NCBI RefSeq assembly: GCF_903914075.1
Contig: NZ_CAIWNQ010000001.1
Coordinates: forward strand, 744,001 to 808,000
Reading direction: 5' to 3'
DNA from: Ruegeria sp. THAF57
GTDB taxonomy: Bacteria > Pseudomonadota > Alphaproteobacteria > Rhodobacterales > Rhodobacteraceae
DNA length: 64,000 nucleotides
Shown here: positions 25,809 to 35,458 of the stretch, one piece after another
Position numbering within the stretch: the first letter of the stretch is position 1
How the letters are laid out: each line of letters opens with the position of its first letter
Position numbers and translations under genes: made by a program
Notes under the pieces: model-generated
Database searches by the model: none
The model's input: the letters and a program-made list of their open reading frames with translations, nothing else
Told to the model about the DNA's origin: nothing

Positions 25809-26353
25809 GGGTCAAGAGAGGCCGAGGACCAAATCCTCTTTGAGCGTTTTCCGCCCCATCCTTCGCCTCCTGAATTCGCCAGCGAAGAAGACACGCGCCC
25901 ATCCGAACATGGCAATGCTGATGAACTCGGTGCCATTGTCCGAAACGATGGTTTTTGGCACACCCTGCTGACCAATCAGTCGGTCCAATTCCCTCGTGAC
26001 CCGCAAGCCAGATAGCGATTTGCCGCCAACCAGCACCAAGTTCTCTCTCCCGCGGCCATCCACCAGAGTCACGATAAGGAAGCGACGGCCGTCCATCTGC
26101 GCATCAGATCCGATTTCGAGGTTCCAAAGCTCATTAACTCCATCCGGCACGACCACCGGCCTTATGGTAACCAGAGCCCGATTAAGTATAAAAAATGTAT
26201 AAAAACTAGAGAACTGAGAGTCCCGAGTATCCTCGTTCCTGATCCATTATACTAGACGACGAAGAGGGTTTGGGGGGGGGGACAGAGGACCCAATGCACT
26301 CGCTACAAATCAAACGCGACCTTATCAGCAACTGATTTACAGCCACTGAGAGA
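25809..26353. other. Spacer with insertion-sequence debris and a G10 tract
   Basis: About 540 bp without an intact gene. It contains the transposase remnant listed separately. A run of ten G lies at 26272-26281, close to the 3' end of the cyclase gene. Confidence 0.6.
25880..26165 (-). pseudogene. IS3-family transposase (orfB integrase core) remnant
   Basis: The minus-strand reading contains NELWNLEIGSDAQMDGRRF, then LVDGRGRENLVLV, VTRELDRLIGQQGVPKTIVSDNG and TEFIS. This matches the rve/DDE integrase core of IS3-type OrfB proteins, including the second catalytic Asp in SDNGTEF. The N-terminal HTH half, the first Asp context and the C-terminal Glu region are absent or scrambled, and no terminal inverted repeats were found. 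It is a dead fragment. Confidence 0.75.
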
Positions 26354-27682
26354 TCACGCAACGGCGTACAACACCCAGTCACCCTGAATTCCCTTGAAAC
26401 GGTGGGTCCCAACTTGCTCAAACTCCAGACCCGAACCAGCAGTTAATTCTCGAACAACGGATGACACGTGGCACGAACCTCCGGGCGTTACATCTAGGAT
26501 TCGGGCGGCCATGTTGACCGCGATGCCTGAAACATCCTGACCGCGAAGCTCGCATTCTCCGGTGTGAACACCAGCGCGCAGAATAAGGCCAAGTTTCGAC
26601 ATTTCGGACTGAATCTCGCGCGCGCAACAGACGGCTCGGCTCGGCCCAGTGAATGTGGCCAAAACACCGTCGCCCATTGTCTTCACGAGGTTGCCTCCAT
26701 GACGGGCGATAATTCGAGCCGCTGTGGTGTCATGGGCATCAATCAACTCTCTCCAGCGGGCATCCCCCATTTCTTCCGCAGCTTTGGTCGATCCTACAAT
26801 GTCGGTCATCACGATCGTTGCTAGGATACGGTCGCCAAACTCAGCGCTTTCCGGGGCACCAACGAACGTTGCAATCTCGTCTGCAACTTCATCTACGTCG
26901 CCGATCCAAGGCAGGTGATCTTCACGCTCAAGTATCTTCAGGCTTCCATAAGGAAGGGTGTCGGCAATGTACTCTGCCTCGTCGAGCGAGACTGTACGGT
27001 CGCCACGCGAATGGAGCACCAGCGCAGGGACATGCACGGCGGATAGGATTGGCCGAATATCGAGCTCATAGTTCAATCGGGTGATGTTTACCGCAGTTCC
27101 AGGACTGCCAGACTGGACTAATAGCCGACTCATGAACGCTTGTTCGGCGGGATCTTCCCAGACACTTGGGGCACGCTCGGACAGAAACTCGGCAGTATCG
27201 CCCCAGTTCTGTTGCATATTCTCGAGAAACTTTTCGAAATCGCCCCGCCGCACCCCGAAGGGCCAGTCAGGTTTCCAAGCGCGGCATGCATAGGAACCGA
27301 CCAGAACGACATTGCTTACCCTTTCTGGATAGCTGGCAGCGAACATCGTCGTCATGTTGCCGCCTTCGCTAACACCAAATATTGATGCTTTTTCCGAGCC
27401 CGTCGCGTCCAGGACAGCACGTATGTCATAGGTGCGCTCTTCCAGCGTTGGGGCACCCACCTCACGATCGGACATCCCAGTTCCGCGCTTGTCGAACAAG
27501 ATAAGTCTGCTACGCCCAGCCAACTTTGAAAGGAAACGGTTGTACCCAGGGTGTTCCCAAACAACATCTATGTTGTGAAGCCACCCGGATGCATAAACTA
27601 AATCCACGGGACCATCACCTACGACCTGGTAGGCTACCGCGACGTTACCGGCCGATGTGAACTTAGTCTGTGGTTTTTCCAT
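26354..27682 (-). CDS. Alpha/beta hydrolase fused to a class III adenylate/guanylate cyclase domain
   Basis: The 442-residue protein has two parts. Residues 1 to about 270 form an alpha/beta hydrolase, with nucleophile elbow FGVSEGG (Ser105), acid candidate in HSRGDRTV and base in EREDHLPW. From about 285 a class III cyclase domain follows: IVMTDIVGSTKAAEE with the first metal Asp, KTMGDGVLATF with the second, and VNMAARI with the Asn/Arg that stabilise the transition state. All catalytic cyclase residues appear present. It could make cAMP in response to a ligand bound or cleaved by the hydrolase domain; this is inference. No membrane segment is seen. Confidence 0.85.
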   Translation of the reverse strand: MEKPQTKFTSAGNVAVAYQVVGDGPVDLVYASGWLHNIDVVWEHPGYNRFLSKLAGRSRLILFDKRGTGMSDREVGAPTLEERTYDIRAVLDATGSEKASIFGVSEGGNMTTMFAASYPERVSNVVLVGSYACRAWKPDWPFGVRRGDFEKFLENMQQNWGDTAEFLSERAPSVWEDPAEQAFMSRLLVQSGSPGTAVNITRLNYELDIRPILSAVHVPALVLHSRGDRTVSLDEAEYIADTLPYGSLKILEREDHLPWIGDVDEVADEIATFVGAPESAEFGDRILATIVMTDIVGSTKAAEEMGDARWRELIDAHDTTAARIIARHGGNLVKTMGDGVLATFTGPSRAVCCAREIQSEMSKLGLILRAGVHTGECELRGQDVSGIAVNMAARILDVTPGGSCHVSSVVRELTAGSGLEFEQVGTHRFKGIQGDWVLYAVA

Positions 27683-27760
27683 CTCCTGCGCCCCAAGACA
27701 TTCATTCGTTGAAAATGGACCAATGCCGTTTCTGCGACAAGTGCCAGGCGCCTAACGAAC

Positions 27761-27803
27761 GATTGCAATGGCTGGTTTCAGGCTTTAGCCAGCCATTTCA
27801 ATC
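27761..27803. repeat. Long hairpin in a divergent intergenic region
   Basis: GATTGCAATGGCTGG (27761-27775) and CCAGCCATTTCAATC (27789-27803) pair over 15 bp with one mismatch and a 13-nt loop. It lies between the divergent cyclase and acyltransferase genes and has no T-run on either side. It could be an operator, a small structured RNA or a mobile-element trace. I see no gene in the 280 bp around it. Confidence 0.5.
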
Positions 27804-27962
27804 GTCAAAGTCAGACTTTCTGTTGATGTACCCTGACCATTGCCGCATAGAGGCGGGGTGCATGGTGCTTGTCGGGCCGTGCGCCCAGAGGGCAGGCAGC
27901 AAATGCCAGACGGAGAAACCTCTTGAACCTCTCCCGGCAGTCATCACACCGGACGGGAACCT

Positions 27963-28745
27963 ATGTCGCTCCAACCTCAAAAGGAAAGGTCTGCACTAGC
28001 GGCGATTGACCCGGCTCGCGTGCGGGTCATTAAACGCGCCGCGTTGTTTCTGCTGGGTCCATTCTATTTCCTGTACATCGCCTTTGTGCCCCTGCTTTGC
28101 GGCAAACGAAAAGGTTTTCGCGGCTGGTACTGGCCTCTGGTCAAACGTGCCTGTTCGCGGCTTCTGTGGCTACTGAGTATCCGAACAGAGATGACACAAG
28201 CCGATAGGGCGACACTGGCCACCGACACCAACAGCATCATCGTGATCAACCACCGCAGCCATCTGGATGGGTTCGCATTGATGGACGTGATGCCCGACGC
28301 CAAGTGGATCACCTTCGCCGCCAAAAAGGAGCTTTGCGATGCGGTTCTGCTAAGCCGTGGGTTCAAGGGCGCAGGGCTGGTAGAGATTGACCGGAAAAGT
28401 GGCGCGGTGGCGCTTGAAACGCTTACCGATGCCGTCCGCGCCATGCCTGAACGCCGTTCTGTCGTGTTGTTCCCGGAGGGCACGCGTACCAGTTCCGAAA
28501 GCCTCGGCACGTTCAAAGCCGGAGCTGTAATAGTCGCGCGCGCCACTGGTCGCACGATACGGCCCATTGTAATTCACGCATCCGACGCGCTTATGCCGCG
28601 CGACAAACACTTGCCCAAAAGCGGGACGATCCGGGTCGAGGTATTGCCGTCAATCACCTGCGATCAGTCCGTTTCAGTGGACGAAGACGTGGATCGCCTG
28701 AGAAACGCAATGATGGCCGCATTCGACGCCGGGTTGGGTAAATAG
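27963..28745 (+). CDS. 1-acyl-sn-glycerol-3-phosphate acyltransferase (PlsC-like)
   Basis: The 260-residue protein has an N-terminal hydrophobic segment (ALFLLGPFYFLYIAFVPLL). The acyltransferase motifs are NHRSHLD (HX4D) near residue 95 and FPEGTRTSSESLGTFKAGA near residue 170. It probably acylates lysophosphatidic acid or a related acceptor at the inner membrane. The existence of another plsC elsewhere cannot be judged from this window. Confidence 0.85.
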   Translation: MSLQPQKERSALAAIDPARVRVIKRAALFLLGPFYFLYIAFVPLLCGKRKGFRGWYWPLVKRACSRLLWLLSIRTEMTQADRATLATDTNSIIVINHRSHLDGFALMDVMPDAKWITFAAKKELCDAVLLSRGFKGAGLVEIDRKSGAVALETLTDAVRAMPERRSVVLFPEGTRTSSESLGTFKAGAVIVARATGRTIRPIVIHASDALMPRDKHLPKSGTIRVEVLPSITCDQSVSVDEDVDRLRNAMMAAFDAGLGK

Positions 28746-29059
28746 GTGTATGGTTCTTCGCTGCCCCGGCATTTCCAACAGCCTGACCAAGGTCCGCCTT
28801 GGGCGCGCATCGATTTCGCGCTGCATTGGGTTTGACCGACAGCTCCGCCCCAACCCACCGGCACCTGTGGCGACACGTGTTGCCAACTGTGCCCCCGCTA
28901 GCAAGTTGGTGGCACAGGTTTAACATTTTCAGTCAGCTAATCGCCAGAACTCCAATAAAATGACGTAAATTCACAACTCAATTCAGGTGTCTACCCCTAC
29001 CTGAGGGGCAAGTCATACACCCCATCTATGATTTGCCCCCTCCAAAAGGAGTTGACGCC
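28746..29059. other. Spacer with a near-palindrome and a 5' UTR hairpin
   Basis: No gene is seen. GGCGACACGTGTTGCC at 28869-28884 is palindromic at 14 of 16 positions. GGGGCAAGTC (29005-29014) can pair with GATTTGCCCC (29030-29039) allowing one G-T pair; this hairpin ends just before the ribosome-binding site of the next small gene and could affect its translation. Confidence 0.45.
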
Positions 29060-29275
29060 ATGACCGAGGCTGATCGGCAGCAGATTTTGAACGAAGTGCG
29101 CAATGACCTCATGCAATGCCAGCTCAAGATGCGTCGCATAGCAGAAGCAGATATGCGCCATCATTCAGCCAAACGTGGGTCGATCAAAACCCGTGACCGG
29201 GTCGGTGTGGTTCGTCTAGCCTACGCTCAGGAATTGAAGCTTTTGGCTCGGCAGATCGGCAGCATGAAGATCTGA
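29060..29275 (+). CDS. Small unknown protein (71 aa)
   Basis: The ATG at 29060 follows AAAAGGAG (29043-29050) with 9 nt spacing. The product is charged and predicted mostly helical (EADRQQILNEVRNDLMQCQ, then LKMRRIAEADMRHH). It has no signal peptide or membrane segment. I do not recognise the family. The good ribosome-binding site and codon pattern support it as real. Confidence 0.55.
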   Translation: MTEADRQQILNEVRNDLMQCQLKMRRIAEADMRHHSAKRGSIKTRDRVGVVRLAYAQELKLLARQIGSMKI

Positions 29276-29324
29276 TGAACCTGAATGCACAGTGGTGAAA
29301 TTTGAAGCCCGCATCAGTCGACCT

Positions 29325-29414
29325 CGTGCTCAATCTCGAAATGCCCCTGAAAAGGCCACAGTTTCTCTGGCTAGCGGGAAAGTCCCTTGGGACTTATCGG
29401 GCGGTAAGGGTTGA
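29325..29414 (+). repeat. Diverged repeat, copy B
   Basis: This 90-nt segment is the counterpart of 16145-16235. It lies in the non-coding stretch between the 71-aa gene and the 3' end of xylA. The open reading MPLKRPQFLWLAGKSL in this copy corresponds to MPPKPPLFLGLVGKAL in copy A. Confidence 0.5.
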
Positions 29415-29528
29415 GCAGCAAGTTACGCAAGCCACTCGCATCATCAAACTGAGCGTACGAGGCCGGAAATTGGTTCTTCCCGGCCGGAATGTTCTGATGG
29501 GAACCGCTTATTCATGAGCGGAAGCAAC

Positions 29529-29546
29529 GAACGGCTTAGGCCGTTC
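29529..29546 (-). terminator. Hairpin downstream of xylA
   Basis: GAACGGC and GCCGTTC form a perfect 7-bp stem with a 4-nt loop, about 45 bp beyond the xylA stop on the minus strand. There is no strong T-tract. Confidence 0.45.
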
Positions 29547-29590
29547 TGATCCACGTTCTTTTGACAGTACCCGGTTGCAGTTGTCCTTGG

Positions 29591-30898
29591 CTACATAAAC
29601 CTGTTGACATAATTTTCCAGAATTTCCTGACGCCCGGACTGCGGTTCAGGGTTGGTATTCTCCCGCAGAACACGAGCGGAAATTTCTTCCAGACTGCTGT
29701 CCAACATGGACGCCGCGTCCGGTGTGCTCCAACCGGAATACCGTTCTGACAACGCGTCCTCCAAACCGCCGTCATCAATCATGGCGGCTGCAGCTTTCAA
29801 TCCTCGTGCACAGATGTCCATTCCACCAACATGGGCTGCGACAAGATCTTCCGCGTCAATGGATTGGCGGCGTACCTTTGCGTCAAAGTTTGTGCCCCCG
29901 GTCGTAAATCCACCGGCCTTGAGGATGTAGTAATACGCCAAGGCAACCTCTGGCGTGTTATTTGGAAACTGGTCCGTGTCCCACCCGGACTGGTAATCGT
30001 TTCGATTCATGTCGATCGAACCAAGCATCCCTTCGGCGGCTGCGACAGCAATTTCATGCTCGAAACTGTGCCCGGCCAGAATCGCATGTCCCTGCTCAAG
30101 GTTCAATTTGACCTCGCCCTCCAAACCGTACTTCCTGAGAAATCCGATACACGTCGCCGCGTCATAGTCGTACTGGTGTTTGGACGGCTCCTGCGGTTTG
30201 GGTTCTACGAGAATAGTGCCCTTGAACCCAATCTTGTGTTTGTACTCAACGACCATATTCAAAAACCGGCCCATATGGTCCAACTCGGCTTTCAGATCCG
30301 TGTTCAAAAGGGTTTCATAGCCTTCCCGGCCGCCCCAAAGAACATAGTTTTCGCCTCCCAGCTTGTGGGTCGCATCCATGCACGATTTCACCGTTGCTGC
30401 GGCAAATGCAAACACTTCAGGATCAGGGTTTGTGCTGGCACCTGCCATCCAGCGGCGGTGGCTGAACATATTGGCCGTACCCCAAAGCAGCTTGGTGCCA
30501 GACGCCTGCATTTTTTCGCCAATGTAATCTGTGATTTCCTCAAGGGTTCTCAGATTATCGGCAAAATTGCCCTGCTCTGGCCGGATATCAGCATCGTGCC
30601 AGCAAAAGAATGGCTGGCCCAGAAGATCAAACAGTTCAAAAGCAATGTCTGCCTTTAGGCGCGCGCGTCCCATGTCATCTTGCGGATACCACGGGCGTTC
30701 GAATGTAGGCCCGCCAAAGGGGTCGCCGCCCTCCCACGCGAATGAGTGCCACCACGCCACAGCAAACCGCAGGTGGTCTTCCATCCGCTTGCCCATGATA
30801 ATTTCGTCCGGGTTGTAGTGCCGGAACGCCAACGGGTTCTTGCTGTCTGCGCCTTCAAACTGGATCTGCTCAATCCCATCAAAAAATCCACTTGGCAT
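29591..30898 (-). CDS. xylA: Xylose isomerase
   Basis: The 435-residue protein has all active-site residues at the same positions I recall for the E. coli enzyme: His101 and Asp104 in FCWHDAD, Glu232 in LVEPKPQEP, Glu268 and His271 in [23 protein letters not shown] supplies the further metal ligands. It converts D-xylose to D-xylulose in the cytoplasm. It is the last gene of the xylose import operon, following the ABC ATPase gene after 9 bp. Confidence 0.96.
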   Translation of the reverse strand: MPSGFFDGIEQIQFEGADSKNPLAFRHYNPDEIIMGKRMEDHLRFAVAWWHSFAWEGGDPFGGPTFERPWYPQDDMGRARLKADIAFELFDLLGQPFFCWHDADIRPEQGNFADNLRTLEEITDYIGEKMQASGTKLLWGTANMFSHRRWMAGASTNPDPEVFAFAAATVKSCMDATHKLGGENYVLWGGREGYETLLNTDLKAELDHMGRFLNMVVEYKHKIGFKGTILVEPKPQEPSKHQYDYDAATCIGFLRKYGLEGEVKLNLEQGHAILAGHSFEHEIAVAAAEGMLGSIDMNRNDYQSGWDTDQFPNNTPEVALAYYYILKAGGFTTGGTNFDAKVRRQSIDAEDLVAAHVGGMDICARGLKAAAAMIDDGGLEDALSERYSGWSTPDAASMLDSSLEEISARVLRENTNPEPQSGRQEILENYVNRFM

Positions 30899-30907
30899 GT
30901 CTGCCCC

Positions 30908-31714
30908 CTATTCTGCTTTTTGTGCTGGCTGCTTGCCCAGAATGATCATCGACAAAAGGTCATCATCCGTGACGTCCGCAATATCGACCGTCCCAACCAG
31001 TTTGCCGTTCTTCATGACCGAGGCGCGGTCACACAGCTCCATAACGGCATGCACGTCGTGGTCGATCAGGAATATGCCGATGCCCTGCGCCTTTAACTGG
31101 TGGATCAGATCAGCCACCATCTGCGTTTCATGCGGCCCGAGCGCTGCTGTCGGCTCGTCCATAATCAGAATGCGTGCGTTGAAATAGACGGCTCGCGCGA
31201 TCGCCACCGATTGTCTTTGACCACCCGACAAAGCAGAGACAGGATCGTTGAACTTCTGAAAGTTTGGATTGAGCTGCGCCATTATCTTGCGGCATTCGGC
31301 CTCCATGGCTGCGTCGTTGACCAAACCAAAAGGCGTTGTCATCTCGCGCCCCAGGAACAGGTTCGATGTCGCGTCCAGATTGTCGGCCAAGGCAAGTGTC
31401 TGATAGATGGTCTCGATGTTATTTGCGCGCGCATCGCGAGGGTTCGCGATCTCTACAGGCTGGCCATCAATCAAAATCTCGCCATGATCCATTTGATAAG
31501 CGCCCGACAGGACCTTGATCAGCGTGGATTTACCGGCGCCGTTATGCCCCAGCAGCCCCACGACTTCACCCGGATAAAGATCGACCGACACGTGATCGAC
31601 GGCCTTGATCCCACCGAAGGAGATCGAAATATCGCGCATCTCGACCAATGGCGCTTCGCCAGAGCCGCGTCCAGACTTCACAGAGTTTTCATGCGTATCC
31701 TGAGCTTGCATCAC
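30908..31714 (-). CDS. Xylose ABC transporter ATP-binding protein (single ABC domain)
   Basis: The protein has 268 residues with one ABC domain: Walker [10 protein letters not shown], signature [14 protein letters not shown], Walker [13 protein letters not shown] and the switch His in [10 protein letters not shown]. Half-size ATPases of this type occur in alphaproteobacterial CUT2 importers (FrcA-like), so it is not a truncation. The start (GTG 31714, or ATG 31711) overlaps the permease stop. Confidence 0.88.
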   Translation of the reverse strand: MMQAQDTHENSVKSGRGSGEAPLVEMRDISISFGGIKAVDHVSVDLYPGEVVGLLGHNGAGKSTLIKVLSGAYQMDHGEILIDGQPVEIANPRDARANNIETIYQTLALADNLDATSNLFLGREMTTPFGLVNDAAMEAECRKIMAQLNPNFQKFNDPVSALSGGQRQSVAIARAVYFNARILIMDEPTAALGPHETQMVADLIHQLKAQGIGIFLIDHDVHAVMELCDRASVMKNGKLVGTVDIADVTDDDLLSMIILGKQPAQKAE

Positions 31715-33009
31715 TTGGCCCCCAATCGCTTGCGGTAGACGATGTCGATATAGACCGCCAGCACCAGAACGCTGCCGACCACAATGTTTTGAAACGGCGC
31801 GTCAACGCCAACCATTGCCATACCCGATTGCAGCGCCTGCATGATCAATGCCCCAAGGATCGCGCCGTAAATGGTGCCGATACCACCGGACAACGCGGTC
31901 CCGCCGATAACAGCGGCCGCGATGACCCGTAGTTCGTCCAGCGTACCGATATCGTTGGAATGGTTAGCAAGGCGCGCCGAGGCGACCACAGCAGAAACGG
32001 CACACAAAAAGCCCATCAGCGCAAAAATCTTAACGGTCAGCAGCCGTGTATTGATGCCGGAAAGCTCTGCGGCGTCCGGGTTTCCACCGGTGGCAAAAAT
32101 ATAGCGTCCAAAACGGGTTTTCCGCGCAACGATTGTCAGGGTTACCGCGACGATGATCAGAATGAGGACAGAAATTGGTATGCCGTACCCGACGACCAAC
32201 CCCTCGGGCATTGTTTCGCCGCGTGCTTCGAACATTCGTTGCAGCCGGCGCGTCGGAATGGCGTAGCTATTTACGATGTAAACGTACCCAAGGATGGCGA
32301 GTGCAATGATCCCGGCCAGAGTGGCCTCGGCCCAAACAGGTTTCACAGGGAAGCCATGTGCCGCTTTTGCACGTCGCCCGCTCCACAAAGCCCAGATCGC
32401 AATCGCTGTTGCGAACAAACCAAACAGCCAGCTTGTTGTGGTTCCCAGCGTTCCGTTGGTCCCGCCGAACATCAGGAATGTACTGTCCAGCGGACCAATC
32501 GTCTGGCCACTAGTCAGATACCACGCCACGTTTCTCCAAACCAGAAATCCACCAAGCGTGACAATGAATGCTGGTATCGTCAAATAACCAACCATCCAGC
32601 CGTGAAACGCACCAATCAGCGTGCCCACTAACAGCCCAACGACAATGGTGATCGCCCAGGTTGCAGGATTGTTCAAACCCATCCCAAGTACCTGTGGCAA
32701 TAGCTCGGTTTGCGTCATTGCCATCACCGCCGACGTTGTTGCCAGCAAGGCTCCGACCGACAAATCGATGTGCCGCGTGACGATTATGAACACCATCCCG
32801 CACGCCATAATGGCGACCGAAACCGTCTGGATGGACAGGTTGAACAGATTCCGAGGCGTCAGGAACCGGCCATCCGTAAAGATGTTGAACCCGATGCACA
32901 GGATGACAAAAGCGCCGATCATTCCCAAAAGCCGCATATCCAGTTCCAACTGCTGGAACAGGCTGGGTTTCGCTTTTTCAGGTACCGGCTGAGACGAAGT
33001 TTCGGTCAT
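31711..33009 (-). CDS. xylH: Xylose ABC transporter permease (XylH-like)
   Basis: The 432-residue BPD_transp_2 permease has about ten to eleven spans, with [20 protein letters not shown] and [25 protein letters not shown]. The length and the central insertion of roughly 60 residues, containing a soluble loop ([18 protein letters not shown]), are typical of XylH rather than RbsC. It lies between the binding-protein and ATPase genes. Confidence 0.87.
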   Translation of the reverse strand: MTETSSQPVPEKAKPSLFQQLELDMRLLGMIGAFVILCIGFNIFTDGRFLTPRNLFNLSIQTVSVAIMACGMVFIIVTRHIDLSVGALLATTSAVMAMTQTELLPQVLGMGLNNPATWAITIVVGLLVGTLIGAFHGWMVGYLTIPAFIVTLGGFLVWRNVAWYLTSGQTIGPLDSTFLMFGGTNGTLGTTTSWLFGLFATAIAIWALWSGRRAKAAHGFPVKPVWAEATLAGIIALAILGYVYIVNSYAIPTRRLQRMFEARGETMPEGLVVGYGIPISVLILIIVAVTLTIVARKTRFGRYIFATGGNPDAAELSGINTRLLTVKIFALMGFLCAVSAVVASARLANHSNDIGTLDELRVIAAAVIGGTALSGGIGTIYGAILGALIMQALQSGMAMVGVDAPFQNIVVGSVLVLAVYIDIVYRKRLGAK

Positions 33010-33034
33010 TTCCGATCTTTCATATTCAGCAATG

Positions 33035-33061
33035 GTCCCCGGCCCCGACAGGGCCAGGGAC
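33035..33061 (-). terminator. Intercistronic stem-loop after the xylose-binding-protein gene
   Basis: GTCCC.GGCCC pairs with GGGCC.GGGAC across a 5-nt loop with single unpaired bases. It sits between the binding-protein stop (33070) and the permease start (33009). As in the other sugar operon of this window, it probably protects or partially terminates the upstream message. Confidence 0.55.
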
Positions 33062-33069
33062 TTTGAAGC

Positions 33070-34089
33070 TTAGTTACAAGGGGCTGGTCCGTTTTCAACG
33101 CCCTGGCACAGGTCTTCCAACGGGATCCATCCGGCATCCACAACGACAGAAAGATTGTCCTTGGTGATCGGAACAGGCGCAAGGAAGACCGAGCTCATTT
33201 CGGTGCCACCCGGTGATGTCCAACTGATTGCGCCTTCGACGTCAGCCGGGCTTGTCCCGCCCGTCAAAGCCACCGCGATCTCGCCAGCGGCCTTGCCAAG
33301 CTCACGGGCGTCTTTCCATACGGAAACGGTCTGAGTGCCCAGCGCGACACGGTTCAGCGCCGCGTGATCACCATCCTGACCAGACACCGGAATGCCTTCC
33401 ATGCCCTGCGCCGTCAAAGCAGCAACAACGCCGCCTGCGGTGCCGTCATTCGACGCAACCACTGCATCCACGTTGTTCTCGTTTGCAGTCAGGATTTGTT
33501 CCATGTTCCGCTGCGCATTCGCGGGCAGCCAGCCGTCCGTGTAGGCTTCTCCAACGATTACGATGTCACCGCTGTCGACAGCCGCGCCGATAATCTCTTG
33601 CTGCCCACCCCGCAGGAAGTCAGCGTTCGGATCCGTAGGAGAGCCTTTGATCATCACGTAGTTGCCCTTGGGCATGGCCTCAAAAACAGCGCGGGCCTGC
33701 ATTCTGCCGACTTCCACATTGTCAAAGGTCAGATAAAACGCACGGTCGTCTTCGATCAGGCGATCATAAGCTATGACCGGAATGCCTTCGTCTGCCGCAG
33801 CCTGAACAGCCGGTCCGATTGCCTGCGCGTCCTGCGCCAAAATGATAAGCGCGTCTACACCTTGGGCGATCAGGCTTTCGATGTCTGAAAGCTGTTTTGC
33901 GGAAGACGACTGCGCGTCTGCCGAAATATACTCGGCACCTCCTGCTTCAAGCGCAGACTTGATGGCTGCTTCATCCGTTTTCCAACGCTCTTCCTGAAAG
34001 TTCGACCAGCTTACGCCGACCACTGGCTCTGCGAATGCGGTCGAAGCCAACAAAGTGGCCACAGCCGAAAAGCTGAGAATTCGTTTCAT
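33070..34089 (-). CDS. xylF: D-xylose-binding periplasmic protein (XylF-like)
   Basis: From the ATG at 34089 (GGGAGGAAATC directly upstream; an earlier ATG at 34119 lacks a site) the protein has 339 residues. A signal peptide ([20 protein letters not shown]) precedes a type I periplasmic-binding fold: [42 protein letters not shown] and [13 protein letters not shown]. These motifs are characteristic of XylF. Its gene begins the xyl import operon, next to the XylR-type operator. Confidence 0.9.
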   Translation of the reverse strand: MKRILSFSAVATLLASTAFAEPVVGVSWSNFQEERWKTDEAAIKSALEAGGAEYISADAQSSSAKQLSDIESLIAQGVDALIILAQDAQAIGPAVQAAADEGIPVIAYDRLIEDDRAFYLTFDNVEVGRMQARAVFEAMPKGNYVMIKGSPTDPNADFLRGGQQEIIGAAVDSGDIVIVGEAYTDGWLPANAQRNMEQILTANENNVDAVVASNDGTAGGVVAALTAQGMEGIPVSGQDGDHAALNRVALGTQTVSVWKDARELGKAAGEIAVALTGGTSPADVEGAISWTSPGGTEMSSVFLAPVPITKDNLSVVVDAGWIPLEDLCQGVENGPAPCN

Positions 34090-34154
34090 GATTTCCTCCC
34101 ATTTGCGGAGCCATCGCATTTCGATTCGCGGCTCTCACGAATTTGAATACCATA

Positions 34155-34174
34155 TTTATTTCAGTCGGTAAAAT
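34155..34174. promoter_or_regulatory. Candidate XylR (ROK) operator, site 1
   Basis: TTTATTTCAGTCGGTAAAAT lies between the divergent xylF and ROK-regulator genes. It shares the 20-nt pattern TTTATTTYAGYYGRTAAAAT with a site upstream of xylB. The AT-rich arms around an AG..G core resemble ROK-type operators. Confidence 0.65.
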
Positions 34175-34240
34175 ATTTAGTCTATTAGAAGCGGTGAAAT
34201 CCAAATAGATTGGGGACAAGACCAGATTCGCGAGGCCCAG

Positions 34241-35458
34241 ATGCTGAAAAGCAAAGCTTCTCAAAATGCCGCGGACCAGCGGAACATTACCCGCCTGCGG
34301 GTGCTGGAACATATCCGTACAAGGGGCTCGATTTCACGGATAGATATCGCCAGCGCATTGCAGACCAGCCCGGCGACGGTCACCGCCGCCACGGCCGACC
34401 TCATTTCTGCGGGGCTGATCAAAGAGATCCAAACCGAACAACAATCCAAATCTGCCAAAAGGGGGCGACCCAGAGTCCTGCTTCAGTTGAATGGCGGCTC
34501 ATACCTTGTTGCGGGCCTTAAGGTGGCGCGCCACGTGATCTCGGTCATCCTTGTGGATTTCGAAGGCAACGAGGTCACATCATACAAACATCCGCTGGAC
34601 GACGCCCGAATGACCCCAACCGCTTTTGTGGGGACCATTCGCGAAGCCATGGATCAGGCGTGTGCGCAGATCGACGAAACCATCGACACCCTGTCCGGCG
34701 TGTCGATTGGGATTGCCGGTCTGGTGGATGCAGAACGGAACTTTGTACACTGGTCCTCTTCCCTGACCGAAAGAAACGTCGATTTCAGTCAATTTCTGGA
34801 ATCAGAGCTGCCCTGCCCCGCCTTTATTGAAAACGACGCCAATCTGGTGGCAAAGGCGGAACAACTTTTTGGATTGGGTAAGGGGTTAAAGAACTTTCTT
34901 GTCGTCACGATCGAACACGGCGTTGGGCTTGGGATTGTGCTGGACGGCAAGCTGTATCGCGGGGAACGAGGCTGCGGAGCAGAGTTTGGTCATACAAAAG
35001 TTCAACTAGACGGCGCGCTGTGCCAATGCGGCCAGCGGGGCTGCCTTGAGGCCTATGTCGGTGACTATGCGCTGATCCGGGAAGCAACCGTTGCCGATCA
35101 AAGCACTGGAACTGAAACCGTAACGGAAATCCACAAAAACGCGCGTTCCGGAGACGAACGGGCCAAGTCCGTTCTGGCCCGCGCGGGACAGATGTTTGGT
35201 TTGGGGATATCCAACCTGATCAACCTGTTTGACCCGGAACGCATTATTTTGTCAGGCGCTCAGATGGACTTGGAACACTTGTATTCCGAAGAGGTGATGA
35301 CCCGAATTCGCAGTGGCGTGGTGAATGTCGATACCCCCTTGCCGGAAATCAAAGTCCATCACTGGGGCGACCTGATGTGGGCCAAGGGCGCTGCGGCTTA
35401 CGGGATTGAGCAGGTCTCGATCCTGAAGGTGAAGGAACTGGCGACACATGCGTCCTGA
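34241..35458 (+). CDS. xylR: ROK-family transcriptional regulator (XylR-like repressor)
   Basis: The 405-residue protein has an N-terminal winged HTH (HIRTRGSISRIDIASALQTS, then ATVTAATADLISAGLIKE), a ROK sugar-binding domain with IGIAGLVDAERN and FIENDANLVAKAE, and the zinc motif CQCGQRGCLEAYV. It is divergent from the xylose import operon and presumably represses it and the xylB operon in the absence of xylose. Its 3' end overlaps the next gene by 11 bp. Confidence 0.87.
   Translation: MLKSKASQNAADQRNITRLRVLEHIRTRGSISRIDIASALQTSPATVTAATADLISAGLIKEIQTEQQSKSAKRGRPRVLLQLNGGSYLVAGLKVARHVISVILVDFEGNEVTSYKHPLDDARMTPTAFVGTIREAMDQACAQIDETIDTLSGVSIGIAGLVDAERNFVHWSSSLTERNVDFSQFLESELPCPAFIENDANLVAKAEQLFGLGKGLKNFLVVTIEHGVGLGIVLDGKLYRGERGCGAEFGHTKVQLDGALCQCGQRGCLEAYVGDYALIREATVADQSTGTETVTEIHKNARSGDERAKSVLARAGQMFGLGISNLINLFDPERIILSGAQMDLEHLYSEEVMTRIRSGVVNVDTPLPEIKVHHWGDLMWAKGAAAYGIEQVSILKVKELATHAS

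Noticed and set aside
26272-26281. G10 tract as a phase-variation switch
   Set aside because: It lies downstream of the cyclase stop and not within a coding region or a recognisable promoter.
29302-29517. 71-codon plus-strand frame
   Set aside because: It has no ribosome-binding site and covers diverged repeat copy B; treated as a repeat rather than a gene.
30908-31714. Xylose ABC ATPase considered as truncated
   Set aside because: A single-domain ATPase of about 260 residues is normal for this alphaproteobacterial CUT2 type, and all motifs are present.
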